In this document: piece by piece, positions 23,560 through 37,633 of the stretch | Layout: the number at the start of each line of letters is the position of its first letter | How positions within the stretch are numbered: the first letter of the stretch is position 1 | DNA from: Avena insularis | Taxonomy: Eukaryota; Streptophyta; Magnoliopsida; Poales; Poaceae | Direction of reading: 5' to 3' | Length of the DNA stretch: 64,000 nt | NCBI GenBank assembly: GCA_023614405.1 | Contig: CM042688.1 | Span: 381,101,331-381,165,330, forward strand | Notes under the pieces: generated by a model | Seen by the model: the letters and a program-made list of their open reading frames with translations, nothing else | Told to the model about the DNA's origin: nothing | The model's database searches: none | Program-made: the position numbers and the translations under genes

Positions 23560-25911
23560 TGTGTGTGTATCAGTGTGCATCTTTCTGGTTTTGGAACACA
23601 ACACATGCGATGATGCCACCTCATCTTGTGGTGTCCAAACATCTCTAGAAACCCTAGCAGCATGACGGGATTCAACGTAACCATCCATTGTATCACCAGT
23701 TTGAAAGATGCTGCATCACCACACACACTTGAATGTGCGTGTGTGTATCTGTGTGCATGAATATAGTTTTGGAAAAGAACATATGAAATGATGCCACTCC
23801 AGCATGTGGTGTCGAACCATGTCCAGGAACCCTAGAAGCATGCTAGGATTCAACTGCAGCATGCATTGTATCACCAGTTTGAAAGATGATGCATCACCAC
23901 TCCCACTTGGATGTGTGTGTGTGTATCACTGTGCATCATTGTGGTTTTGGAAAAAACACATGCAATGATGCCACTCTAACATGTGGTGTCCACCCATGTC
24001 CAAGAACCCTAGCAGCATGCTGGGATTCAACTATAGCATGCATTCTAATATCAGTTTGAAAGATGCTGCATCACCACACCCACTTGGAAGTGTGTGTCTG
24101 TGTGTTAGTGTGCATCATTGTGGTTTTGGAAAAGAACACATGCAATGATGCCACTCCAGCATGTGGTGTCCAATCATGTCTTGGAACCCTAGGAGCATGC
24201 TGGGATTCAACTGCACCTTCCATTCTACCACCAGTATGAAAGATGATGCATCACCACACCCACTTAGATATATGTGTGTGTGTGTGTTAGTGTGCATCAT
24301 TGTGGTTTTGCAAAAGAACACATGCAATGATGTCACTCCAGCATGTGGTGTCCAAACATGTCTAGGAACCCTAGCAACATGCTGGGATTCAACATAACCA
24401 TGCATTGTATCACCAGTTTGAAAGATGACAATCACCACACCAACTTGGATGTGTGTGTGTATTAGTGTGTATCAATGTGGTTTTGGAAAAGAACACATAC
24501 AATGACTCCACTCCAGAATGTGGTGTCCAAACATGTCCAAGAACCATACCAGCATGCTGGGATTCAACTACAACATGCATTCTACTACTAGTTTGAAAGA
24601 TGTTGCATCACCACACCCACTTGGATGTGTGTGTTAGTGTGCATCATTGTGGTTTTGGAAAAGAACAGATGCAATGATGCCACTCCAACATGTGGTGTCG
24701 AACCATGTCCAGGAACCCTAGCACCATGCTGGGATTCAACTGCAACATGCATTCTATTACCAGTTTGAAAGATGATGCATCACCAAAACCACTTGGATGT
24801 GTGTGTGTGTTAGTGTGCATCCTTGTGGTTTTAGGAAAAGAACGCATGCAATGATGCCACTCCAACATGTGGTGTCCAACCATGTCCAGGAACCCTAGCA
24901 GCATGTTGGGATTCAACTGCAGCATGCATTGTATCACCAGTTTGAAAGATGCTGCATCTCCACACCTACTTGGATGTGTGTGTGTATTAGTGTGCATCAT
25001 TGTGCTTCTGGAAAACAATACATGCAATGATGCCACTCTAGTATGTGGTGTCGAACCATGTCTAGGAAGCCTAGCAGCATGCTGGGATTCAACTACAACA
25101 TGCATTCTACCACAAGTTTGAAAGATGCTGCAGCCCCACACCCACTTGGATGTGTGTTTGTGTATTAGTGTGCATCATTGTGGTGTTGAAAAAGAACACA
25201 TGCCATGATGCCACTCTTGCATGTGCTGTCCAATCATCTCCAGGAACCCTAGCACCATGCTGGGATTCAACTACGGCATGCATTCTACCACCTGTTTGAA
25301 AGATGCTGCATCACCACACCGACTTTGATGTGTCTGTATATCACTGTGCATCATTGTTTTTTTTTGGAAAAGAACACATGCAATGATGCCACTCCAGCAT
25401 GTGGTGTCCAACCGTGTCCAAGAACCCGAGGAGTATGCTAGGATTCAACTGCAACATGAATTGTACCACTAGTTTGAAAGATGTTGCATCACCAGACCCA
25501 CATGGATGTGTGTGTCAGTGTGCATCATTGTGGTTTTTAAAAATAACACATGCAATGATACCACTCCAGCATGTGGTGTCCAACCATGTCCAGGAACCCT
25601 AGCAGCATGTTGGGATTTAACTTCAGCATACATTGTATAACCAGTTTGAAAGATGCTACATCACCACACCCACTTGGATGTGTGTGTGTGTATGAGTGCG
25701 TATCATTGTGTTTTTGGAAAAGAACACATGCAATGATGCCCCTCCAGCATGTGGTGTTGAACCATGTCCAGGAACCATAGCAGCATGTTGCGTTTCAACA
25801 CCAACATGCATTTTACCACCAGTTTGGAAGATGTTGCATCACCACACCCACTTGGATGTGTGTGTGTGTAAGTGTGCATCATTGTAGTTTTAGGAAAAGA
25901 GCACATGCAAT
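23560..25911. repeat. 175-bp satellite array, block C
   Basis: About thirteen units, ending abruptly at AAGAGCACATGCAATA where the large LTR-like block begins. (GT)n tracts vary from about 8 to 16 bases between units. Confidence 0.95.
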
Positions 25912-28900
25912 AATCATCAGCGGAACATCGTAAAGCGTATAGCCCAAGCCATGCCTTAACCTACATGCAACTGACTGGGGGAAACGTCCTAGCTCGCATA
26001 GTCGTCAACTTCACCTTCTTCTCAATATCTGACCAAGTTAATAGCCAGGGACAATGCCAGTGAGTACTTTGAATGTACTCGCAAACCACCTTAAGAGAAT
26101 AATAATAACAAGAGAATATGCAATATGGCTGTGGTAGTAGGAGGGCTCCAATACAGGTTCTTTTCTCAAATAGTTTCTCTTGTAGATATAGCATCTACAT
26201 ATGTGTGTTGGAAACTGTTGTAAAAAATTTTGGAAACCTTTTTGAAAAGTTTTGGAAAACACTAGGACTGGGTCACCCATTTGTTTCTTCCTTTTGGTCA
26301 TCTCATGACCAAACTTCTTTCCTTCCTTTCCGACCATCCCAGGTTCAAATCATTTCCAAAGACTTTGCTTTTTCGAAGTCCTTTTTGAAATCAAAACCAG
26401 TACCGCTCTATAGCAACCTTCCCAAACATCCCTAACCGCGGACACGGCTATTCGAATAGATTTACACACTTCAGAGGTTGTACACATTACCCACACCATC
26501 CGGGTACCCTACCATAATCTTCATCGATCGTGGGTCGAATAACCGATCAAGACTCTCCGGATGCCACTCTAGCATAGGCCCTACCCTATGAGTTGTTCCC
26601 CTCAAGACTAGGACATCTAGATCCATGGACCAACTAGAGCACCCCACTCAGACATGGAGGGGGCACTTGCAATGAAGGGCTCATAGTATCGCCCGGTCAC
26701 TCGCATGGGTGATCCTGCTTCCTCCAGGTGACTGTCTACCAGTTGACCCTTTTTGTAAAGGCAAGCCTAGAATTCGAGGGATATGATCCCTTATAAGCAA
26801 TTGTGAGAGTTCCCACAGCAAAGTAGCAAACTTCAAGTCCAGCCCTATCCCATTCCAGAGTAGTGTGGTTGTACGTGTTAATTGTTCTAGCAAAACTGCA
26901 AAGAACCGGGTGCGTTTTCATAAACATTTTCTCCTCCTCCTTTCCAGCATCATTTGTAAAACCAAAACATTTTTTTTATTAAATAACTCTTGGTAGGTCA
27001 AACCTCACCAAGGTTTTATCATAAAACATTTTTGTAAACCTTTTTCCGGGGTTTCCCATCCTAAAGATTTGCTTGGCTAAAACGGGTTCTCCAAAGGGGT
27101 AAGGTGTTATACACCAACTATTATACTAGGGACCAGTAGGTGTCATCAAGGGGGTTGTACTTAATATTACAAAAATGTAATGGTCTGGAGGATCCAAGCC
27201 ACTACTAAGTATAGATCATCATATAATAAAACAATGCAGTTTTCATAAAAAGTAGTTAAAACATGCATAAGTAAAACAGTAGGACAAGGCTTATGAGTAA
27301 GAAGGTGGGTTGCCTGAGGATCAGCAATATGGCAATATGTCCCTGGACTTCTTCTTAGAATGCCAATAATTACCAATAATAATAACCATCTTCTTCTGGG
27401 TTTTGATATAATCACATCTATCGTCGTTAGAGATAGCACATGCAAGCAAATGAAGGGCACAATCAACACAAGGCATACAATCACCAATACCATATAGCAA
27501 ACAAACATACCACACATTGATCACTTCAGTAGGTCTTGTTGGATTGAGTTTATAGCAATTAAAATTACTCTAATTGCATTTGTGGTATTTCTTTTATGTT
27601 TCAAATGCCAAAACTAGTTAAAGAAGGGCTTTGGGACTAATGCTTGGTTATGTATGATATCAATGTACAAAAAATATATCAACGGATAGTTATTGAAATA
27701 ACAAGGCCAAAAAAGTGGTTTCATGATTTTAACAATTTTCTATATTTAGTTATGGTTATTTTAGTGGTATTAACCCTAGTTTAGTTGAATAAATCAACAT
27801 TGAAGATATGTACCTAAAATAAATTTGTGCTCAGAGGTTTTGGTAGGATTTGGTGTTTAAGATTTTTGGGAGTTGGATTCATCTCAAAATAATTATCAGA
27901 ATGCCCTTGGGAAAATCCCAAAGTCCAATATGTAGTAAATTTGTATTTTTAACCAAATTTATTTAGTAGTTCCAAACAACATGAGACCAATGACATTAGA
28001 TAGGGACTATAAATACCATTCAGTAGAAATTGGAACACTATTTTTGGAGTTTCTAATCCTCTAAAATGATTTATCTAGTGATAATACCACATACAGAAGT
28101 GTTTAATTCATTAAAAATACTCAGAAGCTCAATAAATCTTGAGCTCCTTGGTTTAGATAGATATTGGTATTCATGTGTACTGGGATTTGGAATTAGGTAA
28201 AAAATGTAATTGGTTTGACCTAGAGAAATTTCTAAAGGCAGAAAATGAGTTTTTTTTGCTATGGATAATCTGGGAAGCAAACTAGGGTGTGGTCAAAGCA
28301 ACATGCAAGGTATAAGGGATACCTTGTAGTAAAAAAGATTTCATTTTGTTTGAAGTTGTAAAACGGCCTAGAGGATTTATTGAGTGTAAAAGATACATTT
28401 CAGTTGGTTAAATACCATAAACTTTTGAGCTGGTATTTGGGCTCGTTCTTGGTTGAGCATGTTTGGATAAACACTAGAGCACCTAGAAAAATTTAGATCT
28501 TAGCCATACTAAACATATTTCATTTTTAAAAAGATTTAATCCTAAACTGTATTCTGCAGATCTGGGAAATAAATAAAAGGGAGAAGAGATCTGGGATGGA
28601 TCTAAGGAGGAGTTGGGTCAAGGAAGGGAATCAACCCAGCGGCACCCGCGGGAGAGCGCGGGGGCACGCTTGAACCTAACGGGGATGGCCCATCGGTCAG
28701 CGTCTCGACGAGGCGAAGGGGTATGGGCACTCGAGGACTGTCGGATTAGAGGAGAGATTGACGTCGCGGCGTCGTCTCCCATCTCTCGACGTGGCGGCAG
28801 GGATGGAACCCTAGCAGAGGAAAAGAGGCGACAGGGAGGCTCATCGGGGCCATCTCCGGCGAAGAGGAGGCCGCAGGGCGACGTGGTGTAGGCCAATGAC

Positions 28901-31810
28901 TCCAGAGATGGGCGGCATGAGGGGTTCCCCCGATGGAGAATGGCTCGCGCGATGGCGCCCGAACATGGCACGCTCGATGGCCGCGCATGTGGGGCCTGTC
29001 TTGGGCAAAAAGGGAGGCATGGTGAGGTATATATCGACTCGGGGTGTTGCTGCAGTAACTTCTAGAGGGAAACGGGATATGGAGAGGGACATGCATGCCT
29101 GATCTTGAAGAAGGCCGAGAAGGTGAGACCTTCCTTTCTAGCGACATGTAGGGGCCTGGGCTTGGTGGGGGTGTGGAGGGGAGATAGAGGAGTGGTGTGG
29201 ATGGTGAATGCGGTGCTGTGGAAGATCTAGATGAACCATGCACTCCATTTCTTGAAGGAGGCCGAGAGGAGAGATTCTCCTCCTCCATGGCAATGGGGAG
29301 CAACGTAGCAAGATCTAGAGCTCAGGGATGGTTGGAAGGAGTTGAGAGAAGGAACATGAGGGGCAGAGGCATGCTGGAATGGCCTCTGGCCTTTAAGAAC
29401 TGACAGGAGTGGGATATGATGGACCATGTCCATGGGAAGGCTTGGAGGGAGGGCTGTCCAGGGATAGGTCGATTTGGGTGGTGGAGGAGGTCCTGTGGGT
29501 GTGCTCTGGTCGTGCAGAAGGTCAGAGGGAGATATGGAGGCTGCTACTGCAAGATTTAATAGCTATTGAATGTGGTGCTTGTCTCTCTCTCTCTCACTTC
29601 CAAGCACCAAGGACAAGAAGCAAGATGGTGCTACAATAATATGCTATAGTGATGCGACCAGAGAGGAGGTACGCTACTGGGGTGAAGTATTGAACAAGTT
29701 TGAGAAGGTTTTGATTTAGTTTTGGATCATATCAATAGTTGACCATAGTAAATATCAGGAAGAACTTCATGATTTTTGATCTTGCAGAGCTGAGATGGGG
29801 AGGCTAGTAGGTGGATATGGTGCAGATACATCTCCATGGATTATTTGGGAATTATGGGATGATGTTTGGTCCACTTTATATCACATATACAAATAGTGTA
29901 GAAAAGGTTTTTAGGATTTGATTTGATATTTTTGAATTGGACGAGGATGGTTTATGGATCTATATGGTCCTAAATATGGATCCATACTTTGAGGAATTTC
30001 CCAAGATTTATTGGGGCAGAAAGGTATTTAAATTGATTATTTTCTCATTTCAACCATTTAAGAAATTAGGCAAAAATAAATAATAAAACTCATCAAAAAT
30101 ATTTATTTTTGAAGTGAGAAGATAAGGTATGATATTTGGACTTAAGATGAACCTAAATATGGGGTTGTGCTTTGTATAAAACCAAACTTTCTTTTATAGA
30201 TTAAGTTTTGGAGGTTTTGTCCATTAAAGAGATTAAATAGGTTTTGGTTCATAATAATTATGGATGATATTCGATAAATCTTGATAACCAAGGTAGCGGG
30301 TGTACATAAGGTTTATCTAGTATTTTCAACATTCGGTTATAGAAATCCAACTAGATTTTGGATGATAGTAGGGAATAGATGATCTAGGGCGAGGTTAATA
30401 TTATGCCAACAAAACCTTGTTGGATCATGGAGCTCAGAGTTGACCTTGGGTCATGGTATATATGGATATATAGAACACGTTGATTAGATCACCATGGTAC
30501 AGATGTTTTAGATTGATCATGGTTGAGCTCTCCACAGATTGATTCCAAACTTTGAATAAAATAAGGGTGCGAAAACAGATTGTCAAGTAGCCTTCCAAAC
30601 CTTGTGGGTTTTGGAAGCAGAAGGTTCCTCTTGAAACAGCTGAAGTAAGTATTTATAGACCTTCATTAGTAGATTACAACCATACAAAGAGTTGGTCAAA
30701 ATAAGGTAGGATGAAGTTGTGAGCTTCTTCCAAAGTAGGCATGTTGATAAGGTTTGAAGGAATTGTTATTTTCTTTCCTACAAAACAATGAAGAACAAGT
30801 GATTTAAAAGTTGATATATCTAAGGTCAAGAGTGGGCCTTGTTAGTCCTTATGATGGTATACAAGATGGTTCAAGTGAATTACCATAAATCACAAGGGTT
30901 GAGGAAGAGAGGCATTCAAAGAAGTGATGTTAAAACAGTTTCCAGACTTTGTCAAATTTAGCAGATTTAGGGTTTTTGACTAGAATAGGAGTGGGGATGT
31001 TTTGGATGAGTTAAAGGTATCAAGGCATCACCAAGTGGATGATTTTGAAGTGTATAATTATTATAAAGGATCCATTCTTGAGATTGGTCTATTTTGACAT
31101 GGAAGCTTCTAGAAAAATAATCTTCAGAAGTGATCTGGTTAAGGATTTTAGATGATCACCTAGTGGATATAGATTAGATCCAGCTTGTTTTACTTGATTA
31201 GGGTTCACACTATTGGATTATCTAGATGCTAGATGATGAGCCCCTAGAGTAGCTCATACTACTTCTAAGCAATCAAGTCAAGTAGGAGATCAAGGCAACT
31301 CATCTTACAAACAAATCAACAACTACTAGGGTTACCAACAAGCTTAGCTTGAGGTAAGGATGGGCATTTTTGAAAGGTTGGAGTTTGAGTAAGGTAAGAT
31401 TCCTTGGTATCCCTACCAAGAGTAGAATTCAAAAGCTTTATAAAACGATTTGGAAATCCTACAGGTAAGAGTAGTTGAAGGTTCTGTCTTGAAAACATAA
31501 GGAGATTATAACTCTCCATAGTTTTGTCAATAGGAGATACTAAAATAGTTTTGGTTACATAAGCATCTTGGGTCATGTTTTGAAATGCCAGAACATTTGA
31601 GAATATGTAAAATGGTCCAGTATAGTTTTGTTAAATAGCTTTTGACAACTAATGTTGAGGTAAGGAGTGTATCATAAACTATGCAATCGGAATCTTAAGC
31701 ATAGACAACAACAAGCCAACACTACAACACTTAACAAGAAAAAGTTTTTGTTCCCCCTGATTTTTTCATTCTCGACAACTAATCGGGGTTTCTAAATTTG
31801 GGATGTTCCA
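25912..31810 (-). mobile_element. Large LTR-like block (about 5.9 kb), left end lost
   Basis: The right end (plus strand) is AAATTTGGGATGTTCCA, i.e. minus-strand start TGGAACATCCC, matching the minus-strand start TGTAACATCCC of the LTR ending at 62264. From about 27420 onward it parallels 57999-62264 throughout (for example GGCACAATCAACACAAGGC, TATTTATTTTTGAAGTGAGA and GCTTAGCTTGAGGTAAGGAT), including a GC-rich core at about 28600-29400. The left edge meets the satellite without a target duplication, and about 27 bp of satellite is missing, so one end was deleted. No coding domain seen. Confidence 0.65.
28600..29430. other. GC-rich core of the large LTR
   Basis: An island rich in CpG and purine-rich strings, with overlapping frames on both strands (up to 185 codons on minus) but no recognised protein domain. 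The equivalent position of the second copy (about 59160-60060) is also GC-rich with different frames, so the frames are not conserved and I do not call a gene. Confidence 0.5.
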
Positions 31811-32482
31811 CCATGTCCAGGAAACCTGGAAACATGCTAGGATTCAACTGCAGCATGCATTGGATCACCAGTTTGAAAGATGTTGTAGCATCACACCCAC
31901 TTGGATGTGTGTGTATTAGTGTGCATCATTGTGGTTTTAGGAAAAGAGCACATGCAATGATGCCACTCCAGCAAGTGGTGTCCAACCATGTCTAGGAATC
32001 GTAGCAGCATGCTGCGATTCAACTACAACATGCATTGTATCACCAGTTTGAAAGATGCTGCATGACCACACTCACTTGGATGTGTGTGTATCAGTGTGCA
32101 TCATTGTGGTTATGGAAACAAACACATGCAATGATTCCACTCCAGCATGTGGTGTCCAGTCGTGTCCAGGAAACCTAGCAGCATGTTCACTAGTTTGAAA
32201 GATGATGCATCACATAACCCACTTGGATGTGTGTGTGTGTTAGTGGGCATCATTGTTGTTTTAGGAAAAGAACACATACAATGATTCCACTCCAGCATGT
32301 GGTGTCCAACCATGTCTAGGAACCCTAGCAACATGATGGGATTCAACTGCAACATGCATCTACCACCAGTTTGAAAGATGTTGTATTGCCACACCCACTT
32401 GGATGTGTGTGTGTGTATCAGTGTACATCATTGTGGTTTTGGAAAAGAAGACATGCAAGGATGCCACTCCATCATGTGGTGT
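31811..32482. repeat. 175-bp satellite array, block D
   Basis: Roughly four units resuming at CCATGTCCAGGAAACC. One unit near 32165-32200 has an internal deletion joining AGCAGCATGTT directly to CACTAGTTTGAAAG. Confidence 0.93.
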
Positions 32483-32920
32483 TCTTTTCCTACACCACAT
32501 GGATCCACTAGATGTCATTGCATGTGTGTTCTTTTCCTAAACCACATGGATCCACTAGAGTCATTCCATGTGTGTTCTTTTCATAAACCACATGTATCCA
32601 CTAGATGTCATTACATGTGTGTTCTTTTCATAAACCACATGGATCCACTAGATGGCATTGCATGTGTGTTCTTCTCTAAAATGACATGGATCCACTAGAG
32701 TCATTGCATGTGTGTTGTTTTCATAAACCACATGGATCCACTAGATGTCACAGCATGTGTGTTCTTTTCCTAATCCACATGGATCCACAAGATTCATTGC
32801 ATGTGTGTTGTTTTCATAAACCACATGGGTCCACTAGATGTCATTGCATGTGTGTTCTTATTCTAAACCACATGGATCCACTATATGTCATTACATGTGT
32901 GTTCTTTCAATAAACCACAT
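32483..32920. repeat. 47-bp minisatellite array, block 6
   Basis: About nine units. The left switch is at TCATGTGGTGT/TCTTTTCC. The right switch joins AAACCACATGGAT to GTGTGTGTATCAG, using the shared GGATGTG. Confidence 0.93.
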
Positions 32921-33038
32921 GGATGTGTGTGTATCAGTGTGCATCATTGTGATTTTGGAAAAGAACAAATGCAATGACACCACTCCAGCATGTGGTGTCC
33001 AACCATGTCCAGGAACCCTAGCAACATGCTGGGATTCA
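32921..33038. repeat. 175-bp satellite fragment, block E
   Basis: Part of one unit, ending at CATGCTGGGATTCA where foreign sequence starts. Confidence 0.9.
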
Positions 33039-33752
33039 GCCTAAATTTTGGAGAAGGCTGTCTACCTGACGGCTGCCAACTAGGCCTCCAGCCTGAATCA
33101 ATCGATCGAATCGGCGGCAATCCATAGCTGGTTGCACAGTCGCACACATGGCTGGCCGCCCACACGGTTGATCATGGGCAATGACCATGCAAAGAAGCAA
33201 GGTAGTTTACTACTCTTCCTAATTTTGATTATGATCTTGTTATGATCATATCTCAACATTAGACTAATTTGAGCCTAAAACAATAAAAATAGGAAATTTT
33301 CGATTGCCTACTTGTGCTTGTTTGGACACGAAGAGGAAGAGAGCCACAACATTTTATAAATTAACTAGGAGATCCTCAATTTTCTTCTACGAAAAGTATC
33401 AGTTAGGAATTTTTTTTGATTGCCTACTTGTTCGATAATCATCATAGCGGGAGAGGCAATTTAGAAATTGATCTTTTGTTCCGTTTTGCCGAATGATATT
33501 GCTATATTTTGATAGAAATTCTATAGTGCCGTGATATTCTATCAAAACTATACTATAGTCCCAAATGATTTTTTTGTCGTGATATTCTATCAAAACATAG
33601 CATACTGCAAAACATATCAGCTCTAGTGCCAAAATGCTATAACGCATGAATTTTCATCCAATTAAAAAAAACACATTTAGTTATCCGTCAAAAAAACTAA
33701 CGACAATTATCATCTTTGCCCCCCTCATGGTGAAATCCTGGCTCCGTCCCTG
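33039..33752 (-). mobile_element. Probable truncated hAT (Tip100-like) transposon fragment
   Basis: A 714-bp insertion replaces about 16 bp of a satellite unit. On the minus strand its end reads CAGGGACGGAGCCAGGATTT, close to the CAGNGGCGGAGCCAGG ends I associate with plant hAT elements of the Tip100 group. The opposite end lacks the inverted repeat, and no 8-bp target duplication is visible, so it is truncated or the call is wrong. The interior contains small repeats (ATTGCCTACTTGT at about 33304 and 33419; TGATATTCTATCAAAAC at about 33531 and 33578). No transposase frame. Confidence 0.35.
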
Positions 33753-33819
33753 TCCTACTACCAGTATGAAAGATGCTGCATCACCACACCCACTTGGATG
33801 TGTGTGTGTCAGTTTGCAT
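33753..33819. repeat. 175-bp satellite fragment, block F
   Basis: A short remnant from TACTACCAGTATGAAAG to AGTTTGCAT. The last five bases, TGCAT, form the target duplication of the adjoining LTR. Confidence 0.9.
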
Positions 33820-35393
33820 TGTTGACTCGTGTAATAACAAGATCGTTGGGGAACCCCAAGCGGAAGGTATGATGAGTACAGCAGTAAGTTTTCCCTTAGT
33901 TATGAAACCAAGGTTATCAATCCAGTAGGAGCAAGGAAACACCTCCAAGGTGTCGCTAGCTGGACTTTGGCAGGGCGCACTACCGGCGCCAGCAACAACG
34001 TAGAAACCTGCACAACACAACCACAAAACTTTGCCCCCAACTTACAGTGAGGTTGTCAATCTCACCGGTTTTGCTGAAAACAAAGGATTAAACGTATTGT
34101 GTGGACGAAAGTAATAGTTTGCAGAAAGTAAACAGAAAGCAGTAAACAGTTGTAGATTGATGATAAAAGAAAGGACCGGGGTCCATAGTTCACTAGTGGT
34201 GGCTCTCCTTAAGATAGATAACATGTTGGGTGAACAAATTACAGCGGGACAATTGACAAACATCGAGAAAGCAATACATGCATATACTAATCATCTTGAC
34301 TCCTTTGAGATTCGATTAGGCATTACAACATTATACATAGCCGTAATCCAACTACATCTATGACTAATAATCCACCTTCAGGTTATCATGCGAACCCCCT
34401 CCAGTATTAAGTTGCAAGCAACAGATAATTGCATTACGCATTGCGTGTAAAGTAGACAATACGATTGTTTTATGAACAAAGGATTTATGTTTTCTCCCTA
34501 GTAGCAACAGCACATCTAGTACCTTAGAGATTTATGTCACTTCCCAGATTACTAGAGGCATGAACCCACTATCGATCATAAATACTAACTATTGGAGTTG
34601 CTAGCATCTACTTGGCCAAGATAGCTACTAACAACGGAAAGAATGCAAGATCACAAATAATAAAGACATGATAGAATCAATAATCAATCTGAAATAGCAT
34701 CTCAATATCCATCGGATCCCCGCAAACTCAACATGTAGGAATTACAAATAGATGATCTCGATCATGAATGAAGCTCACAAGATCTAAACATGGTAGCACA
34801 AAGGAGAAGAACTAGCCATCTAGCTACTACATGGACCCGTAGTCCAAGGATGAACTACTAACGCATCACACCGGAGGCTTGCATGGTGATGAAGAAGGCC
34901 TCCAGGGTGAATTCTCCCCTCCGATAGGGTGCCGGGAAGAGCTCTAGATCCCTCCCGATCTAGGGATGGAGATGACAGCGGCTACAGACTCTTTCGTGGA
35001 ATTTTGATCTGGTACTTAGGGTTTCTGTATCGGAGGCATCTTATAGGCGAAAGGGGAGGCCGAGGGGGTGCCCTAGGCGGCCAGACCACCCCCTGGAGCG
35101 GGCCAGGTGTTGTGGCGGCCCCATGGCCCTTCTCCGTCTAGTATTCGGGCTTCGTGTCCCCCTTGGTGAAAAACTGACTTTGGCTTTTGTCCCGTCCAAT
35201 TCCGAGAATATTAATTTTCTAACTTTCCTGGAACCAAAACAGCAGAAAATAGGCAGTTGGCACTGTGGCTCTTGTTAATAGGTTAGTCCAAGAAAGTGTA
35301 TAGAAAGTACTCCAAAGTGTGGATAAAACATAAGAAAGTAGATAAAACCAAGCATGGAACATCAAAAATTATAGATGCGTTAGTAACGTATCA
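33820..35393 (-). mobile_element. Solo LTR of the Athila-type Ty3 family, with target duplication TGCAT
   Basis: A 1574-bp LTR, plus-strand start TGTTGACTCGTG and end TAACGTATCA, flanked by TGCAT at 33815-33819 and 35394-35398. It closely matches the LTR at 4070-5589 but keeps about 45 extra bases at the U5 end (TGTTGACTCG...CCCCAAGCGG). Minus orientation follows from that similarity. No internal region remains. Confidence 0.92.
35040..35049 (-). promoter_or_regulatory. TATA-like box of the solo Ty3 LTR
   Basis: The minus strand reads CGCCTATAAG, identical to the box at 5227-5236 and at the corresponding place in the LTR. Confidence 0.5.
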
Positions 35394-37633
35394 TGCATCA
35401 TTGTGGTTTTGGAAAAGAACACATGCAATGATGCCACTCCAACATGTGGTGTCCAACCATGTCCAGGAACCCTAGCAGCATGTTGGGATTCATCTCCAAC
35501 ATGCATTCAATCACCAGTTTGAAAGATACTACATCACCACACCCACTTGGATGTGTGTGTGCCTCAGTGTTCATCACTTTATTTTTAGGAAAAAACACAT
35601 GCAATGATGCCACTCTAGTATGTGGTATCCAACCATGTCCAGGACCCCTAGCAGCATGCTGGTATTGAACTTCACATTGCATTGTATCACCAGTTTGAAA
35701 GATGCTGCATCAGCACACCCACTTGGATGTGTGTGTATTAGTGTGTATTATTGTGGTTTTGGAAAAGAAGACGTGCAATGATGCCACTGCAACCTGTGGT
35801 GTCCAACCATGTCCAGGAACCCTACAAACATGCTGGGATTCAACTTCAGCATACATTCTACCATCTGTTTGCAAGATGCTGCATCACCACACCCACTTGA
35901 AGTGTGTGTGTGTGTGCCAGTGTGCATCATTGTGGTTTTGGAAAAGAACAATTGCAATGATTCCACTCCAGCATGTGGTGTCCAACCATGTCCAGGACCC
36001 CTAGAAACATATTGGGATTCAACTGCAGCATGCATTCTACCACCTGTTTGAAAGATGCTGCATCACCACACCCACTTGAAGTGTGTGTGTCAGTGTGCAT
36101 CATTGTGGTTTTGGAAAGGAACATGTGCAATGATTCCACTCCAGCATCTGGTGTCCAACCATGTTCACGAACCCTAGTAGAATGCTGGGATTCAACTACA
36201 ACATGCATTCTACCACTAGTTTGAAAGATGTTGCATCACCACACCCACTTGTATGTGTGTGTGTGTGTTAGTGTGCCTCATTGTGTTTTTGGAAAAGAAC
36301 ACATGCAATGATGCCACTCCAGCATGTGGTGTCCAACCATGTCCAGGAACCCTAGCAGCATGCTGGGATTCAACTACAACATACATTCTATCACTAGTTT
36401 GAAAGATGCTGCATCACCACACCCACTTGGATGTGTGTGTGAGTCTGCATCATTGTGGTTTTAGTAAAAGAACACATGCAATGATTCCACTCCAGCATGT
36501 GGTGTCCAACCATGTCTAGGAAACTTAGCAGCATGTTGAGATTCAACTACGGCATGCATTGTATCACTAGTTTGAAAGATGTTGCCTCACCACACCCACT
36601 TGGATGTGTGTGTGTATTAGTGTGCATCATTGTTTTTTTGAAGAGAACACATGCAATGATACCACTCCAGCATGTGGTGTCCAACCATGTCTAGGAACCC
36701 TATTAGCATGCTGGGATTCAACTGCACCATGCATTCTACCACCAGTTTGAAAGATGCTGCATCACCACACCCACTTGGAAGTGTGTGTGTGTTAGTGTGC
36801 ATCATTGTGGTTTTGCAAAAGAACACATGCAATGATGTCACTCCAGCATGTGGTGTCCAACCATGTCTAGGAACCCTAGGAGCATGCTGGGATTCAACTG
36901 CAACATGCATTGTAGCACTAGTTTGAAAGATGCTCCATCACCACACCCACTTGGATGTGTGTATGTGTTAGTGTGCATCATTGTGGTTTTGGAAAATAAC
37001 ACATGCAATGATGCCACTCCAGCATGTGGTGTCTAACCATGTCTAGGAACCCTAGCAATATGCTGGGATTCAACTTCAGCATGCATTGTATCCCAGTTTG
37101 AAAGATGATGCATCATCACACCCACTTGGATGTGTGTGTATTAGTGTGTATCATTGTGGTTTTGCAAAAGAACACATGCAATGATGCCACTCCAGCATGT
37201 ATTGTCCAACCATTTCCAAGAACCCTAGCAGGATGCTGGGATTCAACTACAACATGCATTCTACTACTTGGATGTGTGTGTGTGTTAGTGTGTATCATTG
37301 TGGTTTTGGAAAAGAACACATGCAATGATGCCACTCCAACATGTGGTGTCCAACCATGTCTAGGAACCCTAGCAGCATGTTGGAATTCTTCTACAACATG
37401 AATTCTATCACAAGTTTGAAAGATGCTGCATCACCACACCCACTTGGATGTGTGTGTATCTTAGTGTGCATCATTGTGGTTTTATTAAATAACACATGCA
37501 ATGATGCCACTCCAGCATGTGGTGTCCAACCATGTCTAGGAACCCTAGCATCTTGATGGGATTCAACTGTAGCATGCATTGTATCACCAGTTTGAAAGAT
37601 GCTGCATCACCACACCCACTTGGATGTGTGTGT
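35394..37633. repeat. 175-bp satellite array, block G
   Basis: About twelve units, some shortened (near 37262 a unit jumps from CATTCTACTA to CTTGGATGTG, losing about 35 bp). Units near 35800-36210 share CTTGAAGTGTGTG in place of CTTGGATGTG, a local subfamily. Confidence 0.95.

Noticed and set aside
20789..25906. Frames on both strands such as MSRNPSSMLGFN and LGFLDMVGHHMLEWHHC
   Set aside because: They repeat with the 175-bp satellite on both strands, which is expected from a low-stop tandem unit.
28613..29639. Possible GC-rich gene with several overlapping frames
   Set aside because: The other copy of the same LTR (about 59160-60060) does not keep these frames.
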